From contig NC_060238.1 in assembly GCF_021155775.2 (NCBI RefSeq), forward strand, positions 8,170,001-8,234,000: DNA of 64,000 nt, written 5' to 3'. Source of the stretch: Neodiprion pinetum. Its lineage: Eukaryota > Arthropoda > Insecta > Hymenoptera > Diprionidae. Below, one piece after another: positions 47,711 through 60,177 of the stretch (positions are counted from its first letter, which is position 1; each line of letters begins with the position of its first letter). The notes under the pieces are model-generated. The model was given only the letters and a program-made list of their open reading frames with translations. It had not been told where the DNA came from and made no database searches. Both the position numbers and the translations under genes were made by a program.

Positions 47711-49178
47711 TCTTTAAAAACACAAAGATGTAAAACATTGAAATTATAAAAACAAAAGCTGGAATATCGAAGCTTTTTTTCAAAACGCTTCAAAATGAGT
47801 CTAATAGATTCGTCCGACTTCACTCGACGATAATTTATTTTACCCGGAAAATTATTTTTCACAAATTCATGGATGGATTCTTTTTATTCAGTATCCGATT
47901 CAATAATGCATTAGTCGAGCACAATCAATATCAGGGCAATGTTGTAAAAGCAAATATTTAACGATGCCAACATGTTAAAAAACAAAGATCCAGTGAACTT
48001 GTAGAAAATGGTCTTTTAACAAACGTGACGCATCATAGAGTAAAATCGACTGGATACACTGGATTTTTTAAGCAACATTTTCCAGATTTAGCCAATACGC
48101 ATTTTTTCTCGAGTAATCATACTTCTCAGTTACTCATGTCAAATTTGTAAAGTGAGCCTTCGACTTCGCACGGTCATACGCGATGTACAGTTTTTTTTTT
48201 ATAGATTTCCAAAATGACCGTTTTGTAGCTTGGAGTTTCCCCTTCGAAATACTTTTCCTCAATTTTGACTGCAATTTTTTCTCGCCAAGTTAACAGACCT
48301 AAAATAATAGTGTCCAAAAAACTTTGATCCCACATAACAAGAGAAAAAATCCTCTTTGTCTTGAGTCTGTCTTTGGTATTAAAGAACATAGGACAAATTT
48401 AAGAGCAGGGCTTTAAAGGAAAATCTCTATTCTTTAAGATGGTGAGACGGGAAAACATGATCGTCATTTTTACGATATCTGTGTCGCGGTAAGGTTTAAA
48501 TTTAGATTGCCGAATTTTACCATCTTTGAAAAGTTTTCAAATCTGCCAGTGACGTCGAAGGTGATTTTTGAAGAAAGATTCAGAAAGGTGACATTCAGAG
48601 GATTATTCTCCTTTTTTTTAATTCTGTAGGGTGGTTTCTTTACTTGTTACGTGGATTCAAATTTTTTCGGACACTATTTCCTTTCGTATTGGATAACGTG
48701 GTGAGACAAAATCGCCACAAACGTTTAAAAAAAAGCATTTTGAAGGGAAATCTCCAAGCTGCAAACGGTTATTCTGAAAACCTCAAAAAATAAATTTGTA
48801 GTTGTAGTCTTTGAAAAATTCACCTCTATTACCTCCGAACAGTACCGGATGGACGTCTGGTTATGTACAAAACTTAAGAACAAATGAATGGATTAGGTTT
48901 AGGACGATTTTGGACCCAATCGATGGGACTTTTCTCAGTTTTGAAATGATTGAATTTTGGAATTCATCAGTCGGGTAACTTTCGAGTTATTTAAATAACA
49001 AGATTAAAGAAAACAAAAATGTTTTACCAAGGGTTCAAGATGGGAACGTATACGGGAAGTTTTTAGACCTGTCTACTAAGGTGAGCCAAATTAACAATGT
49101 CGTTACTTTGGTAACTTCAATGAGATTTTTGTATAGCTAGCAAGTAGATTGATTAAAAAAATATTCATCGTAATCAAA
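47711..49178. other. No supportable gene
   Basis: AT-rich sequence with short frames only. Confidence 0.5.
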
Positions 49179-49748
49179 GGGGGCGGGTTTGAAATTCCGA
49201 ATTTGAAGAAATTCGAAAGCCCCAAATTCCGAATTTTTAGGTAGCAAGGCTTAAAGAAATCCAAGTTTCGAATGGTTCGAATCCCAACGCACAAAGTTCC
49301 GAAATGTCAAAATGCCGAAAAGGCATAACTCTGACAAGTCGAAGTTCCGAAAAAGCAAAGATAAGAAAATTTAAAAATCCGGAGCATCGAAATTCGGAAT
49401 GATCGAAGATTTCCAGTTCTGTGAATTTCTGGCTTGATGAAATCCCACCATTTTGTTTTGGATTTTCAATATATTTACGTTCGGAATTCTGGTAATTCTG
49501 TATTTTCGTTTATTCTAATTATTCACACCTACTCGTCGAATAAACTTTACATTTCGGAATTTTGCTCCATCGGAACTTTACCTTTCGGAACTTTGCTCTA
49601 TCGTGACTTGAACTTTCGGATTCTCACCTTTCGGTAACTTTGAGCCGTCGCGACGGGTTTCCGACCGTTCGAAACTTTCTCGTTTCATTCGAGTTTTCGC
49701 CATCAAATAATTCGGAATCTGGCGCTTTCGGAACTTCAATCCCGCCCC
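49179..49748. mobile_element. CCGAAA-rich MITE, copy D (complete)
   Basis: 570 bp. The left end is GGGGCGGGTTTGAAATTCCG and the right end CGGAACTTCAATCCCGCCCC. The interior is TTCCGAAA/TTTCGGAA words with the same order as copies B and C, including CCGTTCGAAACTTTC near the right. No clear target duplication. Confidence 0.75.
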
Positions 49749-49789
49749 TCTCGCGATAAAATTGATAAAGAGTATCGATTATCCGTCCA

Positions 49790-50000
49790 GCACCCGAGTC
49801 AGCCGATCATCGCAAAGGCGGCTGTCGCGTGGGGCGGATGGGGCGGGAGGGGCGGTTACCCGTAGGAAACACGTGCCCGAGGAACGTGCCTCGCGGTGCA
49901 CGTGTCTTGGCGCTACTGCACCCTGCCGATCACCCCACTCCGGTAAAACGCACAACCCCTCTGGGCGGCTTGCCGGGCTCAGTTATCCGAAGTCTCGCAC
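49790..50000. promoter_or_regulatory. GC-rich patch with GGGCGG boxes
   Basis: About 65% GC in an AT-rich region. GGGGCGG occurs three times within 25 bases at about 49832-49855, and two ACGTG sites follow (ACACGTGCCC, GCACGTGTC). CpG density is high. This looks like a promoter or CpG-rich first exon. Frames exist on the plus strand (for example from 49762) but match nothing I know. Confidence 0.3.
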
Positions 50001-50138
50001 GGCACCAAGTTCTCGAGAATTTTTGCTAAACCTCTTGATTATACTTACAATTGATAAAACCGTACCGATAAAATAATAATTTGAGACCGGGCTGAAAGTT
50101 CGTCGTTCGATGTTCTCTGGAAAACAAGAGTAACCGAA

Positions 50139-50400
50139 AAAAGAGAAAAAAAAAAAAAAAAGAAAGAAAGAAAGAAAGAAAAAGACGGACACGCACGTAT
50201 GCGAATATTTAGAGAAAAACACACAGTAGACATCAATAAACAAAATATCGTAGGTTCGCATTAGTATTGTTACAATGGAAATGAAAGCAAAGAATTGAAT
50301 GGAAAGAAAAAAAATAAATAAAAAAAAAAAAAAAATTCGTTAAAAGAAAATGGGCAAAACGTCTCGGCGTAATCCGGAACTCGTGTAAAAAAAAAAAAAC
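50139..50400. repeat. Purine-rich simple repeats
   Basis: A-run, (GAAA)n at about 50160-50180 and several further A-runs up to 50399. Confidence 0.85.
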
Positions 50401-50528
50401 CGTATGGGTATCGTGCGTTTCAAAACTACCCTGTTGTTGGATCTCGAAACGGGTTCCAAAATGCGTCGAAAATTTTATTTTGGGGGCGTATATTTTTTAA
50501 TCTATATGTGTCTGTCGAATTTATACAT

Positions 50529-51170
50529 TAGGGTGTTTCGGAAAAAACCAATTTGCGACTTTTCACCATGGCATCCCATGAAAAGTTTTGTTCGGGTTGA
50601 AAGAAAGTTTATGTCAAAAAATGAGCATTCTACGTCGTGTGGAAGATCGCGCTCACAATCGGTTGATTTTTTAATTTTATACATTTTTGAAGTAGGTATC
50701 GTGAATGATATATATATATATATATATTTTTTTATTGCTTAAATCAATCATAACCTCAATTTACGTCACGAAAAAGACTCACACTTGTAATACCGAGTCT
50801 CCAGTTGATGTTTGAAAAGTGTATTTGGCCGCTTTTTCACCAATAATTCAAACTCGTAAACTAGTTATAATTCGAGATGCACTTTTAATTTAGAAGAATA
50901 AGATTCCAGGACGATGTATCGTTGTGTTTTGTATCGTGATCTTTGGGTTGAATATGAATGTTAGGAAAGAAATGATAATTGAGGTGACGCAACGTGTTTC
51001 TTGAGAAATTTTTAAAAAAATGTGCAACAATGAGGAAAATAAAACGAGCGCGATCTTCCGCGTAACGTAAAACGCGCATCTTGTCACCGAATATTTCTTT
51101 CAACCTGAACCAATTTTTTAAGGGTTCCCATGGTGGAAAACCGCAAACAATTTTTTTCCGAAACACCCTA
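50529..51170. mobile_element. hAT-like MITE (TAGGGTGTTTCGG ends)
   Basis: 642 bp. The ends TAGGGTGTTTCGGAAAAAA are inverted, with arms alike for about 150 bp (for example GGAAGATCGCGCTC in both). The flanks TTATACAT and ATATACAT agree at 7 of 8 positions, supporting an 8-bp target duplication. It shares the TAGGGTG end type with 35916-37216. There is no transposase; the 65-112 codon frames inside are by-products. Confidence 0.85.
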
Positions 51171-52128
51171 ATATACATATGATATATGTATATAAACATC
51201 GCATACATATTGTTAAACATCGTTGTTTCTTTGTACTTCTTCGTTTTTCTGTCTCTCCCTTTCTGTGGCGATCGCTTACTTTTTTTTTATTACTTTGCTC
51301 ACTCATTACAAATATTCTGGCTTCAGACTCCCTCCAGGATTTCGTCACGCCTTATGCGATTTGCTCTTGCCGTAAACACGTTTTCCTTTTAATATCGCAG
51401 CATATTTTGACCGCTTGACGAGTCTCGGGGGGTTTAAGTAGAGCGTCGAGATACAGTCAAATTTCTGAGATATCGTTAGCAGTAATAATCATAAAAGTAC
51501 AATAATCACCAAAACCTGTATTTAAAAAATGGCCTCGATTCAGCACAACGATGTAAGTGTTGATTTTCACACGGAGAACAAAAACTCGTCGAATCACGCG
51601 GAATGAAAAAATGGATATTCATTAAAAAAAAAAAACCCGTTTCTACAAATGCGAAAGACGGGAATATTGTTGATTTGCGAAGGTGACCTAAGAATCTCAA
51701 CTTCAGCCTACTTGCTCCATAACTCGTTTTGAAAAATCCTCGCACTTGCGTCGGAGACTGAAACCTTTTTTCATTGTTGAATTAATGTTCCGTTCTTGTT
51801 TCCTTTGTTAATTTTCCTGGGTCTGCGAATCTCCGATTTCTCGTGTTGGCAAATACTGGTGCAAAATGAAAAACGAGATCAATTTTTAAATACGGGTGAT
51901 TCTCAGTTGAGTCAAAGGTGTTCAGAATCAATTGAGCTTCAGCCTTCACTTGAATTTTTTATACTACTAGGGCCAGTCTGTCGGCGCCGTAACGCTCATG
52001 TCCATTCTATCAAGGCCGTAAAACAAGGTATGGGTGTACCCTTGGGTGGTTAATTTTTTTACTTCTTTTTTATGAAAGGTGCTACTCGGAAAATTTGTGA
52101 CAAATATTGAGAAACAAATCCTGTCTTA

Positions 52129-52160
52129 AAAAATATATATATATATATATATATATATAA
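52129..52160. repeat. TA microsatellite
   Basis: About 14 TA units. Another TA-rich run lies at 52436-52500. Confidence 0.9.
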
Positions 52161-52254
52161 TAAGACGTTTTTTGTAGAGAATTCCAATTTCTATAAAACC
52201 CTGTAGCGAAAATACCGTACGATTTAATCAGACTTGAGAGAACCAATAATAGTG

Positions 52255-52432
52255 AAAAAAAAAAAAATTTTCCCATGTTAATCAAATGGGAAAACTTCAA
52301 TGCCGTTGAGCTACCTCTAAATATTTTTTGACAGCGCTCCCTTTGCGCAAAAATTTGTTTTTAGATGCGAACTAAAGACTTTTCGGGTGATGAGCAAAAA
52401 AAAAAAATATTGCCCTAAAATGACACACCCTA
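52255..52432. mobile_element. Half of a TAGGGTG-type hAT-like MITE
   Basis: Reading on the minus strand from TAGGGTGTGTCATTTTAGG at 52432, it later shows ATTTAGAGGTAGC and CCCATTTGATTAACATGGG. These match ATTTAGAGGTGGC and CCCATTTAAATAACATGGG in the element at 2368. The other end is not found. Confidence 0.6.
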
Positions 52433-52607
52433 ATTATATATATATATATATTATATATTATATGTTATATATATATATATATATATATGTATTTTACATA
52501 TATATTAGTTTATTTATTTGGTATCGTGGTCCAATCGATCATTGTTCATAAAACTTAGTACTGAAAACTAAATAAGGATATTAAGGTGATGTGATGTTTA
52601 CTCCTCT

Positions 52608-53037
52608 ACACTGAGAAAAATTTCATTTCTTATAGAAACTAGAAAAATTCAGTGAAACAGATATCGTTGAAAAAAATGTTTGAATATTGTTGGAATTACG
52701 AAAAACGAGGTACGCGTAACCATTTTGCGCTATTGACGATCCTTTTTTAGTAATTGCAACGCAAAATCAGTTTGTGAGGTTTACTCCACTTTTTTAGTTA
52801 AACAAGGCTTTAACGTCAATCTATTGTTGCACAAGCATTAAATTTTCGCAACAGTCACAAGAAAATATAGTAACAGTGATCGTAATGAGAAAAAATAGTA
52901 ACGAATACTAGACATTTCGGTAACAGCTACAAAACTAATTTTCATTTTGTACCTAGAACTATATTTTTCAATTGTGGTAAAAAGTGAAAATAGTTAAAGA
53001 CTGAGCGGTAACCGGAACAAAAAATTTCACTCAGTGT
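52608..53037 (+). mobile_element. CACTGAG-family MITE, copy 2 (complete)
   Basis: 430 bp. Starts ACACTGAGAAAAATTTC and ends AAAATTTCACTCAGTGT. It is the best-preserved copy and a reference for those at 8730, 45461 and 42481. Confidence 0.85.
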
Positions 53038-53206
53038 ATTCGTAACAAAAACTGCCAACCAAATTTCTTCGAAACGATATTAATCTTTCGGATAAAAGAC
53101 GAGAACAGCCAATAGCGGAATTGCTGGACGCAGTTTGCTGTTCATTGGTAAATTATTAATTAGACCATGATACGAAAAAAAATAAATTAATATATATGTA
53201 TATGTA

Positions 53207-53759
53207 TGGGTCATTCCATATCAAATCGACCAATGGTTGTACTCGACCCCTTTTGTTTTCGATGGAATTTGGTCAGAAGTTTTCATTCATCATATAAAGA
53301 AGTTCTGCCAAAGGAAAAAAATTGATTAAACCTCATCTCAAAAATTTCAGGATCTTCTAAGATCAGTTAGAGGTACTCCAGAAAAAAATTGGAGCGAAAA
53401 ATTTAATGGCGGTCATCGATTTTTACAATGTTGTAAATTTCAAAATTCTTCAAAAGAACGATTTTTTGAAAAAAAATTACAAAAAAATTTTCTTTTGGTA
53501 GCTTCGATTATCCCCTTGAAAATCTAGCTCAGATCATTGGAGTAATTATAATAGTTTTCGAGATCTTTGAAGCATAAGTTTAAAAAACCGGAAAAATAGT
53601 GGAATTTTAAAAGTAGCATAAATTTTGAAAAAAAATTTTTTAATTTTTTTTCTTTTGACAGAACTTCTTTACATGATGAATGAAAACTTCTGACCAAATT
53701 TTATCCAAAACAAAAGAGGTCGAGTACAACCATTGGTCGATTTGACATGGAATGACCCA
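53207..53759. mobile_element. MITE with TGGGTCATTCCAT ends, TA target
   Basis: 553 bp. The left arm TGGGTCATTCCATATCAAAT continues CGACCAATGGTTGTACTCGA, and the right arm is its near-perfect complement; the paired arms extend about 110 bp, including AGAAGTTTTCATTCATCAT. TA lies at both borders (53205-53206 and 53760-53761), as in Tc1/mariner-type elements, though the TA-rich surroundings weaken this. No coding capacity. Confidence 0.8.
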
Positions 53760-53775
53760 TATATATATATATAAT

Positions 53776-53980
53776 TAGGGTGGGCCAAAAAAATCGAATA
53801 TTTTTTTTTTCACTTTATACTCCGAAAACTTGGTCGGTAGAGACCTCAAAAACATTCTCTCCAAGTATGAGTTCTTAATTTTAATAGGAAGGTCCTCCGC
53901 CTCGCAGTTTTCTATTTTTTTCTTATGGTGAAGAAGAAAAATACATATCTCGGTATCTACTTTTTAATTTTAACAGTTTA
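53776..53980. mobile_element. Left part of another TAGGGTG-type MITE
   Basis: TAGGGTGGGCCAAAAAAATCG at 53776 resembles TAGAGTGTCCCAAAAAAACCG at 2368. Similar spacing to AGTTCTTAATTTTAATA and AGTTTTCTATTTTTTTC follows. The right end was not found. Confidence 0.55.
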
Positions 53981-56900
53981 CTGATGATTCTGTTGATAAG
54001 GCTGGCCGTATCAACACAGCTTTTTTGCACTTTTGCAAAATTAGAGCAAATGATTTCCTTGGAGTTAATGTATCATTTGCGTTTGTTTTCGGCTTCTCCT
54101 TTCCTTTTTTTTTTAAATAAATTGGCAATTCAACATACCGTATCTCAATCTGGTAAAAATCTCAATTTTTTTCCAGAAAAGAAATGATTTTCGAAAAAAC
54201 TATTCACACCCAGTTCGGCGCGATCACGATAACCAAACAAGGTTATATTCTTTGAAAGCATAACTGCATACTCACTGTCAAACTGACACCACATACCGAC
54301 CAATCAAAGAACGAATGAAACCGGAACAATTTACTCGGTATCTTGATAACTTCGATATTTGATCGTCATATCGAATTTTTGGGAGAGGAATCTAGATTCA
54401 CTTTTTCCAGTGTAAGCTATATTCTAAAGCGTTATTTCTTTTTTTTTTTTTTTCTCAACTTTCCAAAAATTTCTGCACATTCACTCGAACTTTACGAAAA
54501 AGGTGATGGAAAATATTTATTGTTTTTTCTCATTTTTTTTTTATGCATGAACAATTTTTGTATTCAATGTTTTTTATTTCTACCTTCATTTCGATTTTCT
54601 TCTAACCGTTTACGCAATACAGTAAATTCTTGCTTATTCGAGATCGTCTACTCTGTGATAGGCAAAAATATCGGTTGTTTTCAGCTATTGATACTTATGT
54701 TCGTTGCAGTCAAACTTTGCTCCCGTGACCAGCTTTCCTTGACCACATGTGTACACTTTTATTTTTCGTCGTTTTTTTTTTTTAACGTATGTGAGTTGAT
54801 GCAAACACACAAGTCTATTTGCCTATAGAGAAGAATATAATTAATATTCGTTATCACTCAAAAGTACATTGTCACTTTTTCAATCCTTTTTATCCGAGTT
54901 TTTCGATTATCCGAAGCTCAAGATTTTTGTCATCTCGTCTAGTATTTCGTGAAAATATTTCATATTTTATTTTCTTGTTCAGCGATTCATAACTCAATAA
55001 CCCCCTTTGTGCTCTCTGGGGGAAGACAACTGACATTTCACGCATTCGATTTTTTATCTCACGACTCGATTCACGGATCCTTGTGGAAAGAATCATGAAT
55101 TTCTATTAGCAAGAGACGTCTTATGTAAATCAACTTGGGCTTGAGGGGTCACTTCGAAGGTTCCGAAAAAATATCACGAAAGTTCAAAATCATTATATTT
55201 CGAAATCTAATACGTGTAATAAAAACTTTCCTTCTGTCATTCCGTGCCTTCAGGTGTATATAAAAAATAGTTCAACCTGCGCGACGAAATTATCATTTCC
55301 ACTGTAAATGTTAAGTTGAAAGAAATATTCATAGAATTATGGATAAGAGTATAAAACAATTTCTTTCGCATCTTCGTTTAAAATGGTGACTGAAATTGCC
55401 ATTAGTAAGACATTCCGTAATGATATACAGTCACTAACGACTTTTGTACAAAAATAGAACCTTTTTTCAACTCTATATATTGTCATCATAATTATCACAG
55501 TATTAAATCTTATTTAAAAAATCCAAATTTGAGTTGCTGATGAAGTGAATGAAAAAAAAAAATGAATAAAAAAATCTTATGATCTTCTACTTTTAGCCCT
55601 AAAGTACAACATTTCACCAAATTACAGCTCTTGTATTCAGGCTGGCGAGACCAGATTTTAGATGTATCGCTAATTAAACAGAAATTCTCGATATCCAGAC
55701 AACCTTTACTCAGGACATGGTCGAAAATAGTAAGGCAAAAAGAATGGCAAAAAAGCGCAAAAGCCGTTAAAAATCTGAAATAATTAGTGGTGATGAAATA
55801 CACCTGAAGCAACGTAATGACAAAAGGAAAGTTCTTGTTATATGGCTAAAATTTTGAAATACAACGATTTTTAACTTTTATGATTTTCTTTCGAAACCTT
55901 CAGAGTGGCACCTCGCATACAAATTAATTTTCATCGGAGGTTTTTCGGTAATGGATACCTGTGATTTTTCTTATAACGATCCGTGCATTAAGTCTCAAGA
56001 TAAATAATCGAATGCATGAAATATAATTATTTTACCCCCCAGAAAGGTGGGAGGGGATTACTGAGTCACGAACCACTGGACGAATATTTTTTTTGAAAAT
56101 CCCGAGACAGGAGCATTTGGCCTCTCTTAACCAGGGATATCCAAATTTGTTTGCAAATTAAAAAACGCGCCAACATCGTTAACGACAAAAGTTTGACATA
56201 TTCGTTTTCGTGAAAAAATTGGAACGAAAACGACCACTTCATATCTTGGACATTTTTTGCCTAGATCCACGGCTGTGAGGAAAAAATGTCATTACTTGTC
56301 GATCGGACACTACTTACAATGTTCCATAAGCGATTGGTCGAAATTAATGTGAGTAAAAACTCAAGAACCAAAAAAAAAAAAAAAAAATAAGTAACAGCGC
56401 TTGGGGGTGTATCTTTACGCTGGAAGAATTGATTTGAATAAAATCTCACAGTGAAATCTGATATTTAAAGTTCTCAACCATTTTAGCTTGACACAGAATT
56501 ATTCATGCAATGTACCTACCCAGGATTCTTCTTGAAAGGACCTTCTTGACAATTGCAACTCGTCTAGTTTACGAGCGTAACCAAATGTTACCAGTACGGT
56601 CGGCAGAGTGTCAACTGGTCGATTCTAAGGAATTTGATCTAGTCAGCGAAAGTCTGGTTCAGGTTTCGAGTACGGATGTCAGCCAATCAAAATTAAGGAA
56701 TTTGAATCGCGTGCGTTAAGAGCAGGTCCTTTTAAAAAGATTCCCCGGTACACTCATCGTTCGATGTACTTAAATGTCCGCTTAACTCTTTCACCTTATA
56801 AATTTCGATTCTATCTCCTTGATTATTGTGAAATTCGAATTGATTTTGATAAAAATTATTTACTAAACAAACGAAAAGTTAAATAATACATCACTTTTTA

Positions 56901-57476
56901 CCTACGAGGTAATAACGAATCGGCTGTTCATTTGCTATGATTCGAGGCAAGGAGGCATTGCAAATGAGCGACAGCCATCGATTCCGCCATCAATGGGATA
57001 ATTGTAATTGTTAAATATTCCGGTAACCCTGTGTATCAATGATTTCTTATCAAAGGTGAATTCTTCAACTTCGTCCCGTTTTGCCAGTTTGACGCGTCGC
57101 TTGTGGCTCGCTGATTCCAGGTTCAGGATTGAATAGCGCGCTCCGAGTACCCCGCCAGTGACATATCGTGGTTTGGTATTGGTGAAAATTTCTATCGGAA
57201 CAGTTCAATTCACTCATGTATTAAACAAGAAGAACCATAAACATTCTCTTCGATTCGCCGCTTTGGCGCCGTCATCGGAACAATACTCTCAAAAGTGTTT
57301 TCTCAACCGTTGTGAAAGTGATAACGAATAATTCAATTCCACACTACCCTCTTCAGTTATGGGAATGAAAACGCTGATTGTCTGAATTTGCGATTCCGTT
57401 AGAGCATGCGCATGAACGGATAAGACACTCGCCGTTGGACTGAAAAAATTTGGGAGTAAAGTCCTGGTAGAATTAA
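53981..57476. other. No supportable gene
   Basis: AT-rich with T-runs. The plus frame at 54343-54828 (161 codons, mostly Phe/Leu/Ser) follows from T-runs and has no motif. From about 57060 GC content rises toward the Gln-rich exon, consistent with a promoter or 5' leader. Confidence 0.4.
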
Positions 57477-57521
57477 AGAGAAGGATCAACCGGTACGATA
57501 GAGAGTCTGGCTTGGCACGGC

Positions 57522-57820
57522 ATGGGTGGTGCCCAAAACTATGCGGCAGAGACCGAGGCGGGAAGTTCCTGCTGGCTACAGCATCGCTGGGAGGCGGTTC
57601 ACCCACAAATCCAGGTTCATCAACAGTACCAGACCCACTTCCAGCAGCCGGGACCGATGCAGCAAACCGTCGCGATTCCAGCCGCACCTCAGCACCACCA
57701 GCCGCAGCTCCAGCAGCCTCAGCACCACGTCGAACAGCAGCAGCAGCAGCAGCAGTATCACTTCCATTCACGATCTAGCGCGGTTCCTGCCCGAAAGTTT
57801 TGCTCCTACACTGTACCAGG
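57522..57820 (+). CDS. Gln/His-rich exon, likely start of a regulatory protein
   Basis: From the ATG at 57522 (GGCATGGG; upstream in-frame stop at about 57474) the frame encodes MGGAQNYAAETEAGSSCW followed by a stretch dominated by Gln, His and Pro (VHQQYQTHFQQPGPMQQT, later a run of seven Gln from CAG codons at about 57733-57753). Third positions are mostly G or C, unlike the surroundings, which supports coding. The exon probably ends at 57820 at ACCAG|GTACTT; otherwise a stop follows at 57842. Gln-rich starts like this are common in insect transcription factors and co-regulators. No DNA-binding domain is in view, so I give no name. The +1 frame is also open and ends FLPESFAPTLYQ at the same splice site. 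Confidence 0.45.
57736..57755 (+). repeat. CAG trinucleotide run
   Basis: Uninterrupted CAG units encode the poly-Gln tract of the exon at 57522-57820. Confidence 0.85.
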
Positions 57821-57842
57821 TACTTTGATTCTTTCTCGTTAG

Positions 57843-59871
57843 ACTTTCGTGATCGGGTTACGATCCCCTCCGGGACGTCTTTTTGTGGTTGGTTAGCTAA
57901 CGCATGCCAATCACCAAATGGACGGTCGTTTAGATTGGTCACTTAACTCGACTGTGCTCTTACTCCTCAATATTGTTTCTTCCGTCCCGAAATATTCATA
58001 CACGATAACAATATACACCAGGGACTGTATTTACAGCCGTCGACTTCTCCAGGTTATGACAAACCTCTCCTGGGATGACCCATTCGGTGATCTTATTAGC
58101 TGATGATATTCCCGGTACCGCTGAGACACGTCCTTCGAATTGCGGTTACCGAATCCAATACGATCGCAGAAAAGTTCATTGTCCATGTCCAAAGAGTCTT
58201 CGCCGCTGGCGGATCACTGTCTTGTCGAGATGCCGACTATAACCTTTTGGCCAGTTAAACGTTGATTAAGTTTACTTTGAATCAGTAAGACGGTAACCAT
58301 TCGCTTGAAATGTGTTGTTGACCTATGCCCCAGGTGTACGAATGTTCTCAAAAACGTTGACATCCAGCAGAAGTAAAAACGAAAAGCAGATATTATATAA
58401 AGCTCCCTGTAGTTTGTAATACAAGGATCAAAATAATCTGATGATCATGGAAACTTTAAAGTTTCTTATGATTATTGTTTTACGATGACTAGTTAATTTA
58501 CAGTCAACTTTTACCTTGTTAACTATCAATTGACAAGCCAGCGGATATTCGTGAACGTCTGGTTAACAAGTGGTCAATAATTGGCTTCAAATACACTCTT
58601 CGCCCATCAGTTCCCGATTATTCATCACTTTGTGCCGGTGATAAGTCAAATACGAGTCGAGTGGCGATGATCGATAATTCTATCATTTTATGGTTGCTTA
58701 GATATACAGTGCTTGCAAGATTTTAGTAACCTACAAATCCATTCATTCTTTATCTCCAATTTTTCAATTCTTTGACTATAATATAATCACGAAAGCACTT
58801 GAAGGAAGACAACCGCGAGACGACGGTAATCACGAATGGTTAATAATCGAGATTACTGACTTTGAGAAGTCTGAATAAAAGGTTTCTTCTTAATTTTTAT
58901 CACGAAGTATTTTCTTGAAGTCCATGGATCATTTCTTCTAGATCGCAAATTGTGCAGCAAATAAGATACGAATGAATGATGCCCATAAATAATTCGGATT
59001 CTCACCCCAAACGTTTGTGACTAAAACGCGGTGTTGAGGTTTTTTCGAATTCCGCTATAAAACGACGATGGTAACCAACAAGTAAGTTCAATTTCAAATC
59101 ATGGTGATTTATTTGGGGGGTTTTAATAAATTTAGAGTGCTTCGCGGTTACAGAGAAACAATACGCACTAGATAATACGAAATTCATACGTTCGGATAGA
59201 TGTATAATAACGTATAGGTAGAAGCAACAGATTGATATGAATAAAAGATGTTCTTCATTTCCACTCGGAGACACTGAAGCCGGCTATCTCTTTCATATCT
59301 AGCCATTTTCTCGCCACACTGTTTTCAACGGTGAGATTCAGGGATGCATAAATATTGCGCAACGTTCTCGTGAGATTGCATCCGAATGCGGAACAAAAAA
59401 TTATAGAGACCGAAGAAGGGGAAAGAAATACCAATCAATAGCTGACTGCTCGCCGTCAGTCCGCAGCGAAGAATCGATACGTTTTTCCTCCCGAAAGAAT
59501 ACAATGAAAATCACGAATTTGAAATTATGATGATGAACCAACTGAGAGCTGAATGAACTGAATACGAAATGAAATGTTGCAAAAGCATCCCGGGTATAAA
59601 GTCTTTATGCGGAATGCTTTATACATGGGTGATTGTCATTTGTTTAGTAGAAAATCCTGTCCGTGCATAACATAGAACAGTGAAAGGATTACCAAAATGG
59701 TAATTTTATACATCACTCGCGAGAAATGCGTATGTAATAACATTGGAGATGCGAATCGGTGTGCTATAGTCAGTGCATAAACAACAGCTACGTAGATACT
59801 GTGAAGCAGGTACATGGAAACTGTATCTAATCACTCGCATCCTTTATACATGTGCACAATACACGTTATCT
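57843..59871. other. Probable intron or intergenic sequence
   Basis: If the exon at 57522 is real, this begins its first intron. A 60-codon open stretch on the minus strand (58213-58031) looks somewhat coding-like but has no splice support. Confidence 0.35.
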
Positions 59872-60072
59872 TTATATCTTCTCGGTAGCCTTTCTCACCC
59901 GATGCAGTTGCAGAAATTCTTTCATTTCTTTTCTGCTTCGCTGTAGAATTGCCTCGCCAATTTTCGTCTTGGCTTTGTAAAAGCTTCGGCATTTAGGCGT
60001 TCCGATGAGCTGGACTACGTCCCAACCGGCGATCGAGAGTAAAAGAAAAATAAGAAAAAGGCGATCTAGTTT
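59872..60072 (-). CDS. Possible terminal exon with hydrophobic segment
   Basis: Reading on the minus strand from TTCTTATAAG (a weak 3' splice site), an open frame encodes KLDRLFLIFLLLSIAGWDVV and then a basic tail (RSRKEMKEFLQLHRVRKATE) to a stop at 59872. No ATG starts it (the first codon after the stop is GTG), so if real it is an internal or last exon. The hydrophobic run could be a membrane anchor. Natural codon use supports it, but I found no clear preceding exon. The frame at 60178-60486 just upstream is broken. Confidence 0.3.
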   Translation of the reverse strand, partial: KLDRLFLIFLLLSIAGWDVVQLIGTPKCRSFYKAKTKIGEAILQRSRKEMKEFLQLHRVRKATEKI

Positions 60073-60177
60073 CACTTATAAGAAGTTGAATTGGCCCACT
60101 TTTAGCGTCAGGTTTTAGTGATGACTTTCATTTATTTGTTCTTCACCGCTGATTCTTGTTCTTCTTGTTCTTCTTCT

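Noticed and set aside
47467..47733. 88-codon Phe/Ser-rich frame and heat-shock-element array
   Set aside because: The region is a degenerate simple repeat. TTCnnGAA pairs occur, but not as regular inverted pentamers expected of a heat-shock element.
54343..54828. 161-codon plus-strand frame
   Set aside because: Built largely from T-runs (Phe/Leu); no motif.
57289..57771. 160-codon minus-strand Ala-rich frame
   Set aside because: Complement of the CAG/CCG-rich Gln exon; poly-Ala is the mirror of poly-Gln codons.
58031..58213. 60-codon minus-strand stretch with DMDNELF
   Set aside because: Looks mildly coding-like, but no splice sites or homology can be argued.
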